In this document: piece after piece, positions 36,403-49,400 of the stretch
How positions within the stretch are numbered: the stretch's first letter is position 1
Layout of the letters: each line of letters starts with the position of its first letter
NCBI GenBank assembly: GCA_910589415.1
Contig: OU342630.1
Coordinates: forward strand, 73,218,186 to 73,282,185
Direction: 5' to 3'
DNA from: Malachius bipustulatus
Taxonomy: Eukaryota; Arthropoda; Insecta; Coleoptera; Melyridae
Length of the DNA stretch: 64,000 bases
Program-made: the position numbers and the translations under genes
Notes under the pieces: model-generated
Databases searched by the model: none
Seen by the model: the letters and a program-made list of their open reading frames with translations, nothing else
What the model was told of the DNA's origin: nothing

Positions 36403-39164
36403 ATGACCTCTGTAATTATTAACGTGACAGTTTTATTATTTAATTATCAATGTTTGGTTACCAACGCAACGTCAATTATTGTCACTACAACAGAGAATCT
36501 GTCAGTTGAAAATTCAAATTCTGCATCTACCAATTACTCTGTGGAGTAAGTAAATGTAGATCTTTAGGAAATGTGTTCTCGCAAGGAATTGTAGAAGGAA
36601 TGACAAATACCGCGTCATAGTATTTACATTCATTTAGTATAAGTAATAATCAATATTAATTATATCATGATGGTGTACGTATACCTACACCTACGAATAT
36701 GTTCTGACTAACTAAATAATCGAAACTATTTTGTTCATAAAAAGGATATACATATTTGAAAAAGAAGAATATAATAAACTTTGACGGATTCAAAAGAATA
36801 TAATAATAATAATCTGAATATTGTAATAATGTATGAAGTTATAAACTCTTCTGTGCTGTTCCATGTTGTGCAATCCTCACTTATGAACGAGATCAATGTT
36901 AAAAGGGCAGTCTGCGGAGGTACAAAACGTTACAGAAGTGCAATGAATTAAATAATTTTCAAAATGAAGAGCGTACGCTCGTGGATGCCTGCTTCCCAGA
37001 AGTACGACAAAAGCGGCAACTATGAGCGCCATAAGAGCAATGCTGCATTATAACTATGGCCCTTACTATAGCAGCAATTATTATTATTTTTCTTAATTTT
37101 TCTAATTTTTATGAACAATATTAACTTAGGTAGTCAAAATATTTAAAATTCAAAATTTCACTGAGAAAAAATAGTAAAAAATTGAAATTTTTAAAGTTAA
37201 GTATCATTTTTGGGCCACTTATATAAAAAAAAATAATTATAAGTTATAATAATTATTATATAACTGACGTTGGGTTATTTATTAGATATTTGGTGAATAT
37301 CTAACGAACTTTGCCGAAATTTCCCCCAAAACACTGAGTTTTCAATAGATCATTTTTTTTTGTGATTTTGAAGTTTAGAAAAACGCCATTTTCTCTGGAA
37401 CTGAAATATGAAAAATATCCGATTTTTTTTGATGAATCAAAGTTACAAAAATGTTAGTTTTGTGTTGGATAATGATTTAATGAAAAGCCATGTTATTTCT
37501 CAAAACGCTTTGGACAATCATGGAACACAATTATTGTATAATTTGATTATAAGAACATTTCTAGACATGAGATTGTTTTATGAAAGTGCTAAAATGTCGT
37601 AGAAAGATTCATTCATAAGGTCAAAGTTCACAAAACTTATTTTGTTCACAAATCAATGATAATACAGTGTGTCACAGGCATGGTACACCCCTTTTTTTCT
37701 TTATTTTTGGAGATAATTTTTTGAAATTGTGTACGTCGCATATTCTCGATAGAGCGCACTTTTTAGCAGAAAATTGAATTTTTTCCCACATCCGGTTTTT
37801 CCGGAAATGTTACAAACTTTTTATTTTTAAATGGAACAGCCTATATATTATTATATTTTTAGATTCTATACATTTGTGCGAATCCAACAATACTACATAA
37901 GTACCATTTTAAATGTCAAATTTGTTTTTATTTAATTTTTTATTTCTTTTTTTTTAGTTTTTGAACCTATGTATGAGCAAGATGGAAAAAAATTAAACTA
38001 AATCAACAGGATTTAGAGAATTAACAGAACAAAACCACTTGAAATTCGAGTTAAGGCAACAACATTTGCAATATTTTTATTATTAAGCCAGTGGCGTGGG
38101 TAGGAAAAGGGTAAAAATCTCTAAATTCCTATAACCGTTTATGAAGACATTTTTTAAGGAATTGAATTGAAATTTTACAAGTAGACAACCATATCTTTAA
38201 CCTTAAATAATTTCAAGAAGCAAATAAGAAAAATGGCGGAGATATTGTTTTTTTTTACCAGATGTCTATTTCCCGTAAATTTAAAAAACTCTTACAGCTT
38301 CACCTTTCAAGATTAGTGAACGAAATGTTTTACTCTTTTGAAACTTTGGGATGACGTTTGAATTTCGTTAAAATTTTTCCCTAAAGTCGTGTTATTTCTA
38401 CAGGATGTCCCTTCAAATTTAAAAAAAAAAACCGTCCATAAGGCAATGGTTTCTGGTCGCAGTTTGAAATCTAGGGGACTGAAATTTTTGTGGGAGTAAG
38501 ATATTTACAAGGAGTGGTCTTTTGTTATATTTGAGCAAAAACGATCATGCCGTTTCAAAATGGCGGCGATTTAAATTTTCGGAAAAATGGTTATTTTGGC
38601 AACCCCTATAGGTATCAGAAGATAGAAAAAAAATTTAAACAAAATTTACAAGATTGGAAGAAAATTATTTGAAATTATTTGAGTTAATGCAATAAAATTT
38701 ACATTACTTTTCTTAGTAAGCCAGTGGTATGGATAGGAAAAGGGTAAAAATGGCTAGATTTCTATAACCGTTTATGAGCATATTTTTGAAGAAATTGAAC
38801 TGAAATTTGCAAATAAGTATCAACATAAACGAAACAGGAAGAAAAATATCAACACAAATGTTGGGAAGAAACCTGCACTACAATTCAGTGCAGGTAATGG
38901 TCAAGGAGACCACCATCAAACTCAACACACTTCCTTGTCTTATTTGTCTATGTGGTAATGTGTTAAATTGTGTTATTTATTTTGCTGTTAAAACTTATTT
39001 TTAGCTCGAAACAATCTGTAGAAGAGTCCCCAATCTTGGCTAAATCTGTAGATAAAGTAAATTTATTTGAAATAGCTACAAAATACGCAAGTTTTAAAAA
39101 ACCACATTTGATTTTTCTTAAATTATTAACAACACATGAATTGAAATCCCGAATAAAAAACTGA
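36403..39164 (+). CDS. candidate two-exon secreted protein, unknown function
   Basis: ATG at 36403 opens a signal peptide-like start (MTSVIINVTVLLFNYQCLVTNA) and a Ser/Thr/Asn-rich stretch (TTTENLSVENSNSASTNYSV) up to a donor GTAAGT after 36545. The only acceptor-framed continuation I found is TTATTTTTAG before 39005. That exon joins in phase (2 then 1) to give SKQSVEESPILAKSVDKVNL and on to KSRIKN and a stop at 39164, 100 residues in total. An extra exon in the protein-like stretch 38817-38990 (NETGRKISTQMLGRNLHYNS) is possible, but its phases do not fit simply. I recognise no family. The intron holds a half foldback and part of the 640-bp repeat. The gene model rests on phase agreement alone. 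Confidence 0.3.
37668..37945. repeat. single arm of the 20538-type foldback
   Basis: ATACAGTGTGTCACAGGCAT through AAATGTCAAATTTGTTTTTA matches the left arm at 20538-20817. No inverted partner follows; instead the 640-bp repeat begins near 37975. Confidence 0.8.
37975..38810 (+). repeat. repeat with about 640-bp internal units (copy B, partial)
   Basis: Unit marks AGCCAGTGGCGTGGGTAGGA (38086) and AGCCAGTGGTATGGATAGGA (38720) are about 635 bases apart. The start AAGATGGAAAAAAATTAAAC resembles that of copy C near 62000. The copy ends about 38800, without the terminal part. Confidence 0.7.
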
Positions 39165-39279
39165 AAAACTGAATTTTCTTCTCGATTCAGTTTATTGATG
39201 CCAAGTATTTTTTTACCACAATTGTAGCATTTTTCACGTAGTTTTAGAAAATTGCACCAAAGTTTTTATAAAATGCACA

Positions 39280-39480
39280 AGTACATAAAGTACTAAGTAC
39301 TATAAAATAAGTACGGCCCTGCAGTTTTCGAGTCGGCGAAAATTGCGAGGTATTAAGTGTCATTAGCAGAGCATATCTACCAAATGTCGTTAAATTCGAT
39401 CAATTCGTTCAAAAGATATCGCTCATCAAAGATTTCGGCAAATTGCACAAATCACCCTGTATAATCGAAACGAAGGGCCT
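39280..39480. repeat. partial TACAGGGTG-family element
   Basis: The sequence ends with AAATCACCCTGTATAATCG (39449). The preceding block (GCCCTGCAGTTTTCGAGTCG) has no inverted partner nearby, so it looks like one arm or one end of a noncoding transposon. Confidence 0.35.
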
Positions 39481-39599
39481 CAAGAAAATTTCAAAACCAG
39501 ATCCTGAATCGCCTTGAAAAACTACACCTAGCCTTAAGCTATCCCAGTCATGTCGTGGGACAACCTGTATACAACCAATTAACACACAATAATTTACAT

Positions 39600-40070
39600 T
39601 AAGAATAACAACATTCTATGATCTTCTTGGCTACACTGGTCAATAATTTGACTGAAATAAGTCACAATGTTCACATACATTATGTGAAGGTTCCTCTAGT
39701 TCCTACCAGTCTACAGGTTCCTCTACCGTCGTCGGGAGACCGCGAACCAGGGGAATCACCCGGAGCCGTCAGAACGACCAGTCGATCATCGCGGAGGACA
39801 GTCTCGTACCATCATCTATGAGAGTAGGTCGCGCTCCGTCATCTAATAATCTATCGATTCCTCGCTGGTAGATCCGATCCACCGACTTCTACCATCCTAT
39901 ACTCTCAAATATACATTCATTTACGTATTCTTAGTGACCCTATGACCCTATAAGTCTACAATTATTATATCTCCTACACATGACGTATACAGGGACGATC
40001 TTAAGCCTATATCGGTATTGGATGCTTCATTGTAAAATGATAACTGCTTCCTCGTATTATAATTAGGAAC
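39600..40070. other. GC-richer stretch, possible decayed retroelement
   Basis: Around 39690-39850, the frame reading GSSTVVGRPRTRGITRSRQN looks protein-like and is far less AT-rich than its surroundings. It has no start or family I recognise and may be ORF1 of a decayed LINE. Confidence 0.2.
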
Positions 40071-40079
40071 AGCAAAGTT

Positions 40080-40480
40080 AATACAGGATAGTAATGGCGG
40101 ACAGTCAATCCTACCCTGTAGTAGATTAATTAAGAATTTGAGTGACGCTACAATACGATGATGCTCCAGCGACAGATAATTGAACTTTTGTAGAAGAACC
40201 TGATGGTCGAAACTTTGCTAAGGATATATCCAATCATTCCTGAAAGTAAGGTACTTCAGGAATCTACGTTATTGTACAGCCTCGTAAGCTCGCTTGTGGC
40301 AGTCATAGTACGGAGACCACACTTACTAGAGAGCAGTACTCCAGCCTCGACCGAACAATGCATTAAACAGCAGTGTGTTGTATGAATGACAACTTGTTGT
40401 CAAATAATACGCCAAGATCCTTCACTGTTTCACATCTCTGTAATTCAGAGTCGTGAATCTAGTCCGTAACTATAGGCTTC
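40080..40480 (-). mobile_element. decayed LINE fragment (RT thumb region)
   Basis: Shifting frames on the minus strand read CETVKDLGV(L/Y)LFDNKLSF-like, SRLEYCSL-like, VWSPYYDCHKRAYEAVQ and RFLKYLTFRNDW. These are hallmarks of the C-terminal region of jockey/R1-type reverse transcriptases. Stops and shifts are frequent. Confidence 0.6.
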
Positions 40481-40989
40481 AACTATATGTTATCAAACTG
40501 TGCAGTTATCTAAGAGTCAAACTATCTTTAATTAATTGTATCGGAGTTAAGGGCTTGCTTATACCTAAAACTATTTTATATGATTTGATAAAATAAATAC
40601 TCATGAGCTCTAGAGAGATTCAATGATAGAGTGGTAGACAATAATATGTGTGATGTTGGGATTTGAGTTTGAGTTGAAAACACATATTATAATTTCAGAT
40701 TAATTTCCTTCAATCTAAGAAGCAGGCAAATGTGTAGAAAATCCCGCCTGCTATTGATTTATTTTTTGCTTTGCTCATACACTCGGTGGTAGTATCATCA
40801 GGATGGTCTTACGTCCGAGTTCTGCACCTGTGTAGGTATTCATATTATCCTGGATTCCCTGGAACCTGGAAGTATCAGGAATCAGGAAATCAGTCGCAGC
40901 CAAGATCAGCGAGAGTCCGGTCGCATTTCATAATAATAATAATACATACGCGTGAAGTTCATTTAGTATTCAATTTACTTTTAAATTGA

Positions 40990-42050
40990 CCGCAATCGAT
41001 AAAGTTCTGTTGCATGTTACTAATTTCAAGTTAGATGTATGAATGAGGTTTAGTTTTAGTTATGTAGGTAAATAGTGAATTTATTTTGTTAATAAATAAA
41101 AACACAAAAAAACGTTTCAAAAGATTTTATTTAAATGCATCTTGGGTTACCATCAACAAGCAACCAGACGCCAGTGTAGCGCTAAAAACATGTATCATTC
41201 ATCAGATGGTTAACAGGATCTATCGCCAGCTGAATACTATAGAATAAACTTTCATTTTGGTTGAGGTCTACTGAAATTTGTCTCAGTTTAAAAAAGATGA
41301 TCTTAGCAATTTTGCTACGCTTATATTAGAAAATTCATTGAAATAATTTAATGATTACGGAATTGCTAAGTTGGATAATCTAACAACACCACTTTCCATA
41401 AAGTGGGACTGTTTATAATATATCCCTTAATTATTATTAGGTACCTACACTAATCTGTATCATACAAAAATATGTATATGTAGGTAGGTATACCTTGAAG
41501 GGTTCACCTGTCGATTAAAAATAAATTAATATTGTTATTAATAATTACAATAAGTTACGTAAATGCTTGAAAACTAGAATATTTTACAATAAAAAATTTC
41601 TAAATAAAGTGAATTTATTCTACTTACTAATATTATTAAAATTAAAATGTGATAATGAAAAAACATGTAACGTCTCTCCTTTTTTGAGAGGACGTATTCA
41701 TTGATTTTGTTAATTCATGAATTAACAAATTACTTCAGACGGGATAGTGGGTGGACTTACACAAATTTATACACAACATTTAAATTATAAAACATAAATT
41801 TATTGTCTTCATAAAACAACATAATTGGAATTGATAAATTTGCTTTGCTCGGTAGAATTAAATTTGTGAACGCAGTATAGATAGACACTCCCTGACCCTG
41901 ACTCCAGCATCCGACAAAAAAGGCGCTCGTCTACAGCTAGTTGATAAGTTCCCAGCTCTTTCCTGTCGTTGACAGTCAGTAGGTCAAGTCCACGGCAGAA
42001 CAAGTTTTTGTAGCCCTATTGATTAACTGAAAAATAAAAACGTTAACACA
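40990..42050. other. intergenic, no gene seen
   Basis: AT-rich sequence with TAGGTAGGTA microsatellite (41480). A short GC-richer frame at 41809-42003 on the minus strand has no recognisable domain. Confidence 0.3.
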
Positions 42051-42059
42051 GGTGGTGCA

Positions 42060-43092
42060 TTACGAATGGATTAATAGTATATTCTATATCAAGGGCGGAA
42101 AGAAGTTCATTTCGGCGAGTATGAAGTTATCGGGGCGAGCGGAGCGTGGGTCGATTGAATAAGAGCTTAAATGGACTTCGGGTCCATTTATAGACCGAGA
42201 TTTGATTTTCCAGTATTGTTTGCGGTGTGTATTTGTAGTACGGTTGAGAGTCTGCATGAAGATTGTAGTGGAGTCCAATAGCTTGGTGTATTATTTTTGC
42301 TACTATGTTGTGTCTATCAGTATATGCAGTTCCTGCAAGGAGCTTGCAACCAGAGGTGATGTGATCTATTGTCTCTGGAAATTGTTGACATTTTCTACAT
42401 GCGTCACTGACTATTGTTGCATCTTTTAATATTATGTGCTTTCTGTAGTTATTGGTGGCAATTACTTGGTCCTGGATGGCAAGAAGAAAGCCTTCGGTTT
42501 CAGGAAAGAGAAGGCCGTTTTCCAAAAATCTATACGACAGCTTTTTGTTAATGTTGGAGTTATTGACTTGATTCTAGTGTCTGCCCATGTAGAGCCTTAG
42601 CGGACCATATCTCTTTTTTTTTCGACTGTTCTTGGATGTTGATCAGTTGGTGTTTCTGAATGAAGATTCAGCGGTGCGTAGTTCTTGTCTGTATGCACTA
42701 TTGCTTTGTGTAGTTTGTGTTCTTTTGAACGAAAGTATGTCTGGAGTGAATTCAATTGTTTGGCATGTAGTGAATGTAGGTCTATTATTCCTCTCCCTCC
42801 TTCTTTTCTGTTTATGTTGAATCTTCCCTTACATGAGTTGGGCTGCAGTATTCTATTTTTCGTTAGGGAAGTTCTTGTTCGTATGTTTATGTTTTCCAGG
42901 TCTGTGGTCGACCATTTGATGATTCCGAAGGAGTAGGTGAGAATGGGGATCGCGTAAGTGTTAATGGCTTTAAATAGATTTCCCGAGTTCAAGTGTGTTT
43001 TAAGAAGTTGATTTAGTATCTTTTCATATTCTGCCTGGAGCTGTGATTTTATTTCGGTGTGATTAAGTTTGAAGCTTTGTTGAAATCCCAGG

Positions 43093-43093
<1 letters not shown>
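42060..43093 (-). mobile_element. 5'-truncated R2/R4-like LINE (restriction-like endonuclease type)
   Basis: Minus-strand frames encode KAINTYAIPILTYSFGIIKW and RKEGGRGIIDLHSL (42992..42597). A shifted frame 42525..42127 has the zinc-knuckle-like CRKCQQFPETIDHITSGC, typical of the region before the restriction-like endonuclease in R2/R4/Dong elements. The reverse transcriptase core and N-terminus are absent. The copy starts next to a (TTA)n microsatellite and lies in the 3' flank of OrB. Confidence 0.7.
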
Positions 43094-43127
<34 letters not shown>

Positions 43128-43128
43128 T
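43093..43128. repeat. (TTA)n microsatellite
   Basis: About eleven TTA/ATT triplets abut the truncated 5' end of the R2/R4-like LINE. Confidence 0.9.
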
Positions 43129-43494
43129 GTGTCAGGGCCTACTCCAAAACGGATTCGTTTTGGAACACACTTTACAACTGAAAACGGTATAATTATATGT
43201 AGATAAAATATAGCAGGTTTAATAAAGTTAATATGTCGATATACGTATTTATACCAAGAAACAAGTGCTCATACCAAATAGAAAATTCCAACTAAATAGC
43301 TAATATGAACGAAATACTTAATCACTTGTGACCTTAAAAAGGTTTAAAAATTATTTTTAAATGTGTGTGTTCATAATGATTAGTAGCTACTATGCTTAAA
43401 AAATAGCAGGGGTCTCGTTGCAGGGTTTTCATTTTACCAATAGGTTTTGAGTAAACAAAAAATGCAAACAAATCTCCAAATTTTCTTCATATAA

Positions 43495-46400
43495 CTAATC
43501 CATGCTTTGTTGTATAAGAGCAATATATGAATATGCTGTCTTCATTATCTAAAACATGAAATTAATGATTTAGCTTAAATCCCTACTGTATATTTAATGA
43601 TTGTTTTGTACTCACAGCAACGAAGAGAGAAAATGACAAAGTTCCAAATGCTCCTGTTGTCAAAACCACTGGTTGCATACACATAATTTGAAAAAGTCTG
43701 AAACTTTTTCGTAAAGATACATCAGCGTTATACCATTTTGACTGATACAAGATTTCCGATGCCTCTTCAAACTAAAAGCAGTAACAATCATATGATAAAT
43801 ATCAAATTCTTAATTTAATATCAACCTATTAAAGTTCAACATTTAATAAACAATAATAATAATTGTTGTTAATATGCCCCTCGCCACTACAATAATTTAT
43901 CCATCTTTTGTCTTTCGTTTCTATATCCTTCATTCTAAAATCTCATTTTGCTAATACTCAGTAATCACGATCTTGAAATTTTTATACAGTCCGTACCACA
44001 AGAAACAATTTAAAATCAAAAATGGGAAAATATCGTTCTAGTACTAGATATCTTATCCGTTAGATTAGCGAATCCCAGAAAAAAACATTTGAGGAAAAAA
44101 CCTTAATCCCACAGTGTTTCTCTTTCACTTTTCCTTCTTTGTCAATTGCTTTTTACAGGATGACAACTTATTTTTTTTTTTTTCAAGTTTAGTCTCCATT
44201 GATCGATCTACCAATCAATTTTCCGTTATGTCAAATTTGTTTCGCTTTATATCAATTGATTTTCCCACACACGAACAGTAAATAAAATTATATTTTACGT
44301 TATATCTTTCTGTATCTGGTTCCAAGTTCAATAATTTTTAGACAGTCGGGTAAAGTATGTCCACTAAGCTTACTAAAATTACTAAAATTATTCTCAAAAA
44401 ATATATTTTCCTACTCTTATTGAATAATATTCCAATCATTACAGCTTTATTGTGGATGAATTGTGAAGGTTATGATTCCTAGGTATTGAATTGTAGTTCA
44501 TAATACCCTGCTCTTGTCCAATCACAGTTATACTCTGTACACTGAGTGTTGTCTGTTGTGATAACTAAGGATACATCATCTCGTTATGTTTCTTACTCCT
44601 TCTATTGCATTGCATAGTCAATCGAGCTAAATTGGGACGTATTGTCAGAAATACGTTTGAATCGTCAGCAATTCTAAAAAGATGAGCGAGAGTGAGACGG
44701 AAGTACGACTCGCGTCTTGATACGATAAGATTGTCGTCCAGCTCATCGGCTACTGTCAGTTGACAGTGACAGCGTAGTGAGGTTTGTTATTTGAAATAAG
44801 GTATGATAGTCTGTGATTTGAAATGTTTTTACTACGAAATTAGCAGAATTACCTGTGATATTGTACGATGTGGTAAACTACGAGTAACTTATTAATTGCG
44901 TGAATGCCTAAAAATATATTGCCTTGTTTTTCTAACGTTTAAAAAAACCGGACTGGGTATATTCTCGCAACGAACTACAAAAAATTACACAAAATACTTG
45001 GGAAACGATTGAAATCCCTAGGACGTGGTCTTGTGTGGTTAAATTGCTAGGATATTTTACTGCATAAAAAGAAAACGGAGGTGTTATGCTTTCTTTTAAA
45101 CACCGACCAGCAGGTAGGTGACATGCTATTTCTAATCATAATATAACAATTCACACGTCACTGACACGAACAGCGATACCACATCTGGTTCGAGTTAGAA
45201 ATAAGTGTATGAATCAAATCGAATTAAATGAAATTGTTTAGCCAGAATCAGTGTGGCATGACAACGGGCAACACTTAGTGGACACAGCATACCAGAAATT
45301 CACAATACCCACTAGTGGACTAATAAAAAGCTGTAAATTTAACAAACAGAGCAAAGCTGTAAATAGGAACGATAACTGACATTTCTCGGAATCCACGCTT
45401 ACGCAGTCAGCAGTCGGTACTGGAAGTTACCAAGCAGTGAAATAAAAAAATATATATTTAGGTTTTTTTTTATATAAAAAGAGGAGAAAAAGACATTCGC
45501 GATTACGACAATTATTATTCACTTCATGTGCCGACGGAAAAAAATCCGTTCTCTTCGGTGCGAGTGGATGTTACTCTCACCGTGTTGTTGTTTTGTGATT
45601 TTTCTACTGTGTTTGATTGTTTTAAATTGTGATGACGTGCTGTGCTGTTCGTCAATCAAGTCTACTACCTGAAAATGAGTTTTTAACTTGTGGTGGTTGC
45701 CGGAGTGTCTATCATTATGTGGAAATGTTAGAGAAAGTGTATGGAGAAAATATTCAGCTGAAGCGAAATTAACATTCAGGTGTTTTATCTGTAGTGCAAA
45801 AATGTCTACTGATAACAATAAATCGACAATATTGCTAATAATGGTGATAGTGTAAAAAATGCAAACAAAACTGTAAAGAACGACGAGGTTACAGCTGACT
45901 CTAATATCGACGATCATTCGTGTAAATCCGTAACGGATGGTTAATTGTGTGAAATTGACTATCTCAAGGAAATATTGAGACATAAACACATGATTTTCAA
46001 AAATCAGGTAGATCTTATAAATTCACTCAGGGACACGATTGGAATGATGAAGGAGAAGGTAAATGGTCCTGTGCATGAGAAATACTTAATGAAGACATAT
46101 GAGGCTGCCCTATATAAAGAGTAACACCGCCTGTGATGGAAAAAAGAGGCTTCATTGAATAATGAATGAATAATGCAGATGTTGTGATGACCAAACATAT
46201 TGGTGTAAGAAGTTTCAAACTGGAAAACGCAAGAAGATTATTGTGGGAACGAGAAACGAATGTAAACTGGACACTGCTGAAAGTGCTGAATCTTTCTCTT
46301 CTTGGCATGTGTATCGTCTGCACAGGTACTCACCATTCAAGAACTCGGTAAACATACGGATTACCTGAAACTGACGGACGCTTAGCTGTGGCCAAGTGGG

Positions 46401-49400
46401 GTGAGAATAAACCGGTTTTTTCAGTCCCGGAGGCGTGAGTAGTAGTTCTTAGGTTGTGAGTGTACATGGCGATTTGGTAATGTATGATGTAGATGGGCAC
46501 ATTTTGACTTTGACAGAAAAAATTACAACTTTTCATTTGAATGTTCAGTGTCTGAGTAACAAAATTGATGCACTGTTCTTGATTCTGAAGAGATTCAAGA
46601 TTAATCTATTGTGCCTGAGTGAGCACTGTATCTGTGAAAAAATGTTGCCAAGGGTTAAACTTCCGGGTTTCACTCTGCTGTCTGAAATGGCGATGAAGCA
46701 ATGGGGGTTCTTATTGGATTTTTAACTAGATGTATATCCGAGTGTGGAGTCTTGCGACTTGTAAATGTCGGCAAGTGGTAGCTTCGTCGTCAGTGAAGAG
46801 GTTTAATCAAGAACTGAGGAATACGCGAAATACTCTGGAGGCAGTTGCTGATATGCTACTCGGAGTGTTCAAGACTATGAGATTTACAAAAATTTACAAG
46901 AGACTTATTGCAAAATATTACAAGAGACTTACAAGAGGGCAAGTTTTAGATTCTTTTACATTAACCTTTGAATTCCTGTGAGCTGGCTGATGTAATAATG
47001 ATCTTTAAAAACAAAAACCCGTTAGATTATTACGGAATGAATGCTATAAGTTGTTTAAGTTTGTTTGTGGTGAGATTGTGGAGCCTTTGATGGGGGTGTT
47101 GAATGATTGGTTGAGGCAGGGTATTCCGAGTGCTCTGAAAATTAATAAAATTATATTAGTGCCCAAAAAAAAGGCTGACTAGTACTTAATGAAAAACGAA
47201 GTCGAAAATACGCGATTTCGTTACACTACACAGATAGCTGCCAAGCCTTCTTGTTCCATATTGTATTTATTTTCTCCCATGCGAGTAATTTATTGCCATG
47301 TGGCAACGTCGACTCAGAGGTGGTCCTCGAGAAGGGTGCATGTACCCTTGAGACGCACTGTCCAGTAATTTTCAGACAGACCTCCTTCATGAGAGGATAC
47401 AATTTTCACTCTCAATTTTTAACCTGTCACCTGTCTAATAATAAACAATTAATATTTCTCAAGTGTTTGAAACACCCCTAACTACCGTAATCAAAATCAA
47501 GTGGCATTAACATTAACATCCATTATCCAGTCAATATAATGAACTAGCGCGGTCCAGCCTCTGGAAGTTACAGAGTACAGAGCTCCCGCTCATTTGGTCC
47601 TTCGATCCGTATTTTGATACTTATTGAATTCAAATTTGGAATTTGGCGAAGTATCAGTCCCAGTCCTTTAAAAGTGTTAGTGCAAGAAGAGTTCATCGAT
47701 TATTGTGGACTTCGAGTTACCACGGGGTTGTCCAGAGATCCAGTTTCGAACACCTGAACGAGTTTCCAGACTTCAATTAAGTACATGCATCAACGAGAAA
47801 ACGGACTTAGCAGCTACGAAGCAGCGACGTCTACGATTATGGATGCAAAAAGACAAGACAACTGATTGGCGCAAGTTACGACCCACGTACCTGTCTTGTA
47901 TCGTAAGTCCCACGTAAGTCCATTCCAATTTTCCATTTTAACAATTTCCATTTAACAATTTCCATTTTCAATTATACGACTTGTTTGAGTTGGAATCGTA
48001 CATTTTACAATTTATCTATTAACGTAAGTACCTACCATTTTACAATTTGTCTATTTCTATTACTCATAACTATTATTCTACGATTTTACAATTTTATCAG
48101 ATTCTAAGTAGGTACCTATTTTCTTATTAAATCACAATGGGGAAACATAAGGATAAAGGTGATAAAAAAGTTCAGCTCATATAATCGATTCAATTCAAGT
48201 TTGTGCCTCTAATTATGATATAGCATGGAGTACTATTAAAAATCGTTACGAGAATAAGAAGATTATAATAAACAATTATATTAACGCGTTATTGAACGCT
48301 CCCGCAATAACAAGGGAATCTCATTCGAACTTAAGAGCATTTCACGATGAGTTTAATAAAAATTTACGGGTTCGCCCGCCGCTCGCCCGCCGAACAGCAC
48401 CAGCACTGGCACCACCGAGTAATACTTATCTCGCTTACACCTCCGCTCCACGGGAAGGCAAGGGACGTTTAGTAAGCGATTAAAGCCCGCTTGCTTGAAC
48501 TCATTACCTTCGGTGATAACTTCATCTTACCCCTGGCGTTTCCGTTTCTCCATTGAGCTGCCTTAGGGACAAGGATACGATAAACGTATCACCTGTGTAA
48601 CTCAGGCAATTGGGAAATACTTAGCGAGAATATTTTTCCCAGAGAGTAAACCCTTAATAAAAATCTGGCGCCCGAGAAATCCATCGAACTCCAGTTACAT
48701 CCGAACCGAGAATTTCCCAGCGAGCCCGAGAACGTCACAGTAGATTCAAAATTTTGAATGCTGAGTAATTTGGTTTTAGAAAGAGGCGCACTACTGTTGA
48801 TGCTGCGCTCAGGCTGATAGAGAGTGCTGTTGATCGCTGTAATTCAGGTCTACGTACCATGGTTACTCTGTGTGACCTAACTAAAGCATTTGATTGTGAT
48901 TGTGTCTCGATCGTTATCTTGCTGAATAAATTGGGGATTTTTTATTGGTTGAAGCATTCTACAACTTAAATGAGTTCATGCATGTGGATCGTGATCGTGT
49001 GGGCTGACTACTGCTCCCGACTCTGGTAATTCATTGAGTGTGTATAGATACTTACACTGCAAGGATATTGTGCATTATTTGTTCATGTTTATATCTATAT
49101 TGTAATTTTATCGTGTATTTTGCTACTGATATATGTAGTGTAAATAATTGACTTGCCAAAGATAGAGTAGACTAATTTGGTCTGCCACATCAACAGTTGC
49201 CAAATAAATAAAAAAAATAAAAAATAAATAAATGTATCATCTCGTGAATATTAGCTTCATAACCGCTCATATTATAATAATATACTTTTTTTGTCAACAG
49301 ATATGTGCAATATTGACCCCGAAATTTTCAGGGATAAATTATAATAAGTCTCATAATAAGTGATACGATTAATGACCGATAATTTTATGGAATATTAATG

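Noticed and set aside
38807..39004. Third exon for the 36403 candidate gene
   Set aside because: The sequence looks protein-like, but no donor/acceptor pair keeps the frame with the 39005 exon.
45519..46323. Minus-strand ORFs of 64-156 codons
   Set aside because: They are antisense to the ORF1 region of the plus-strand LINE.
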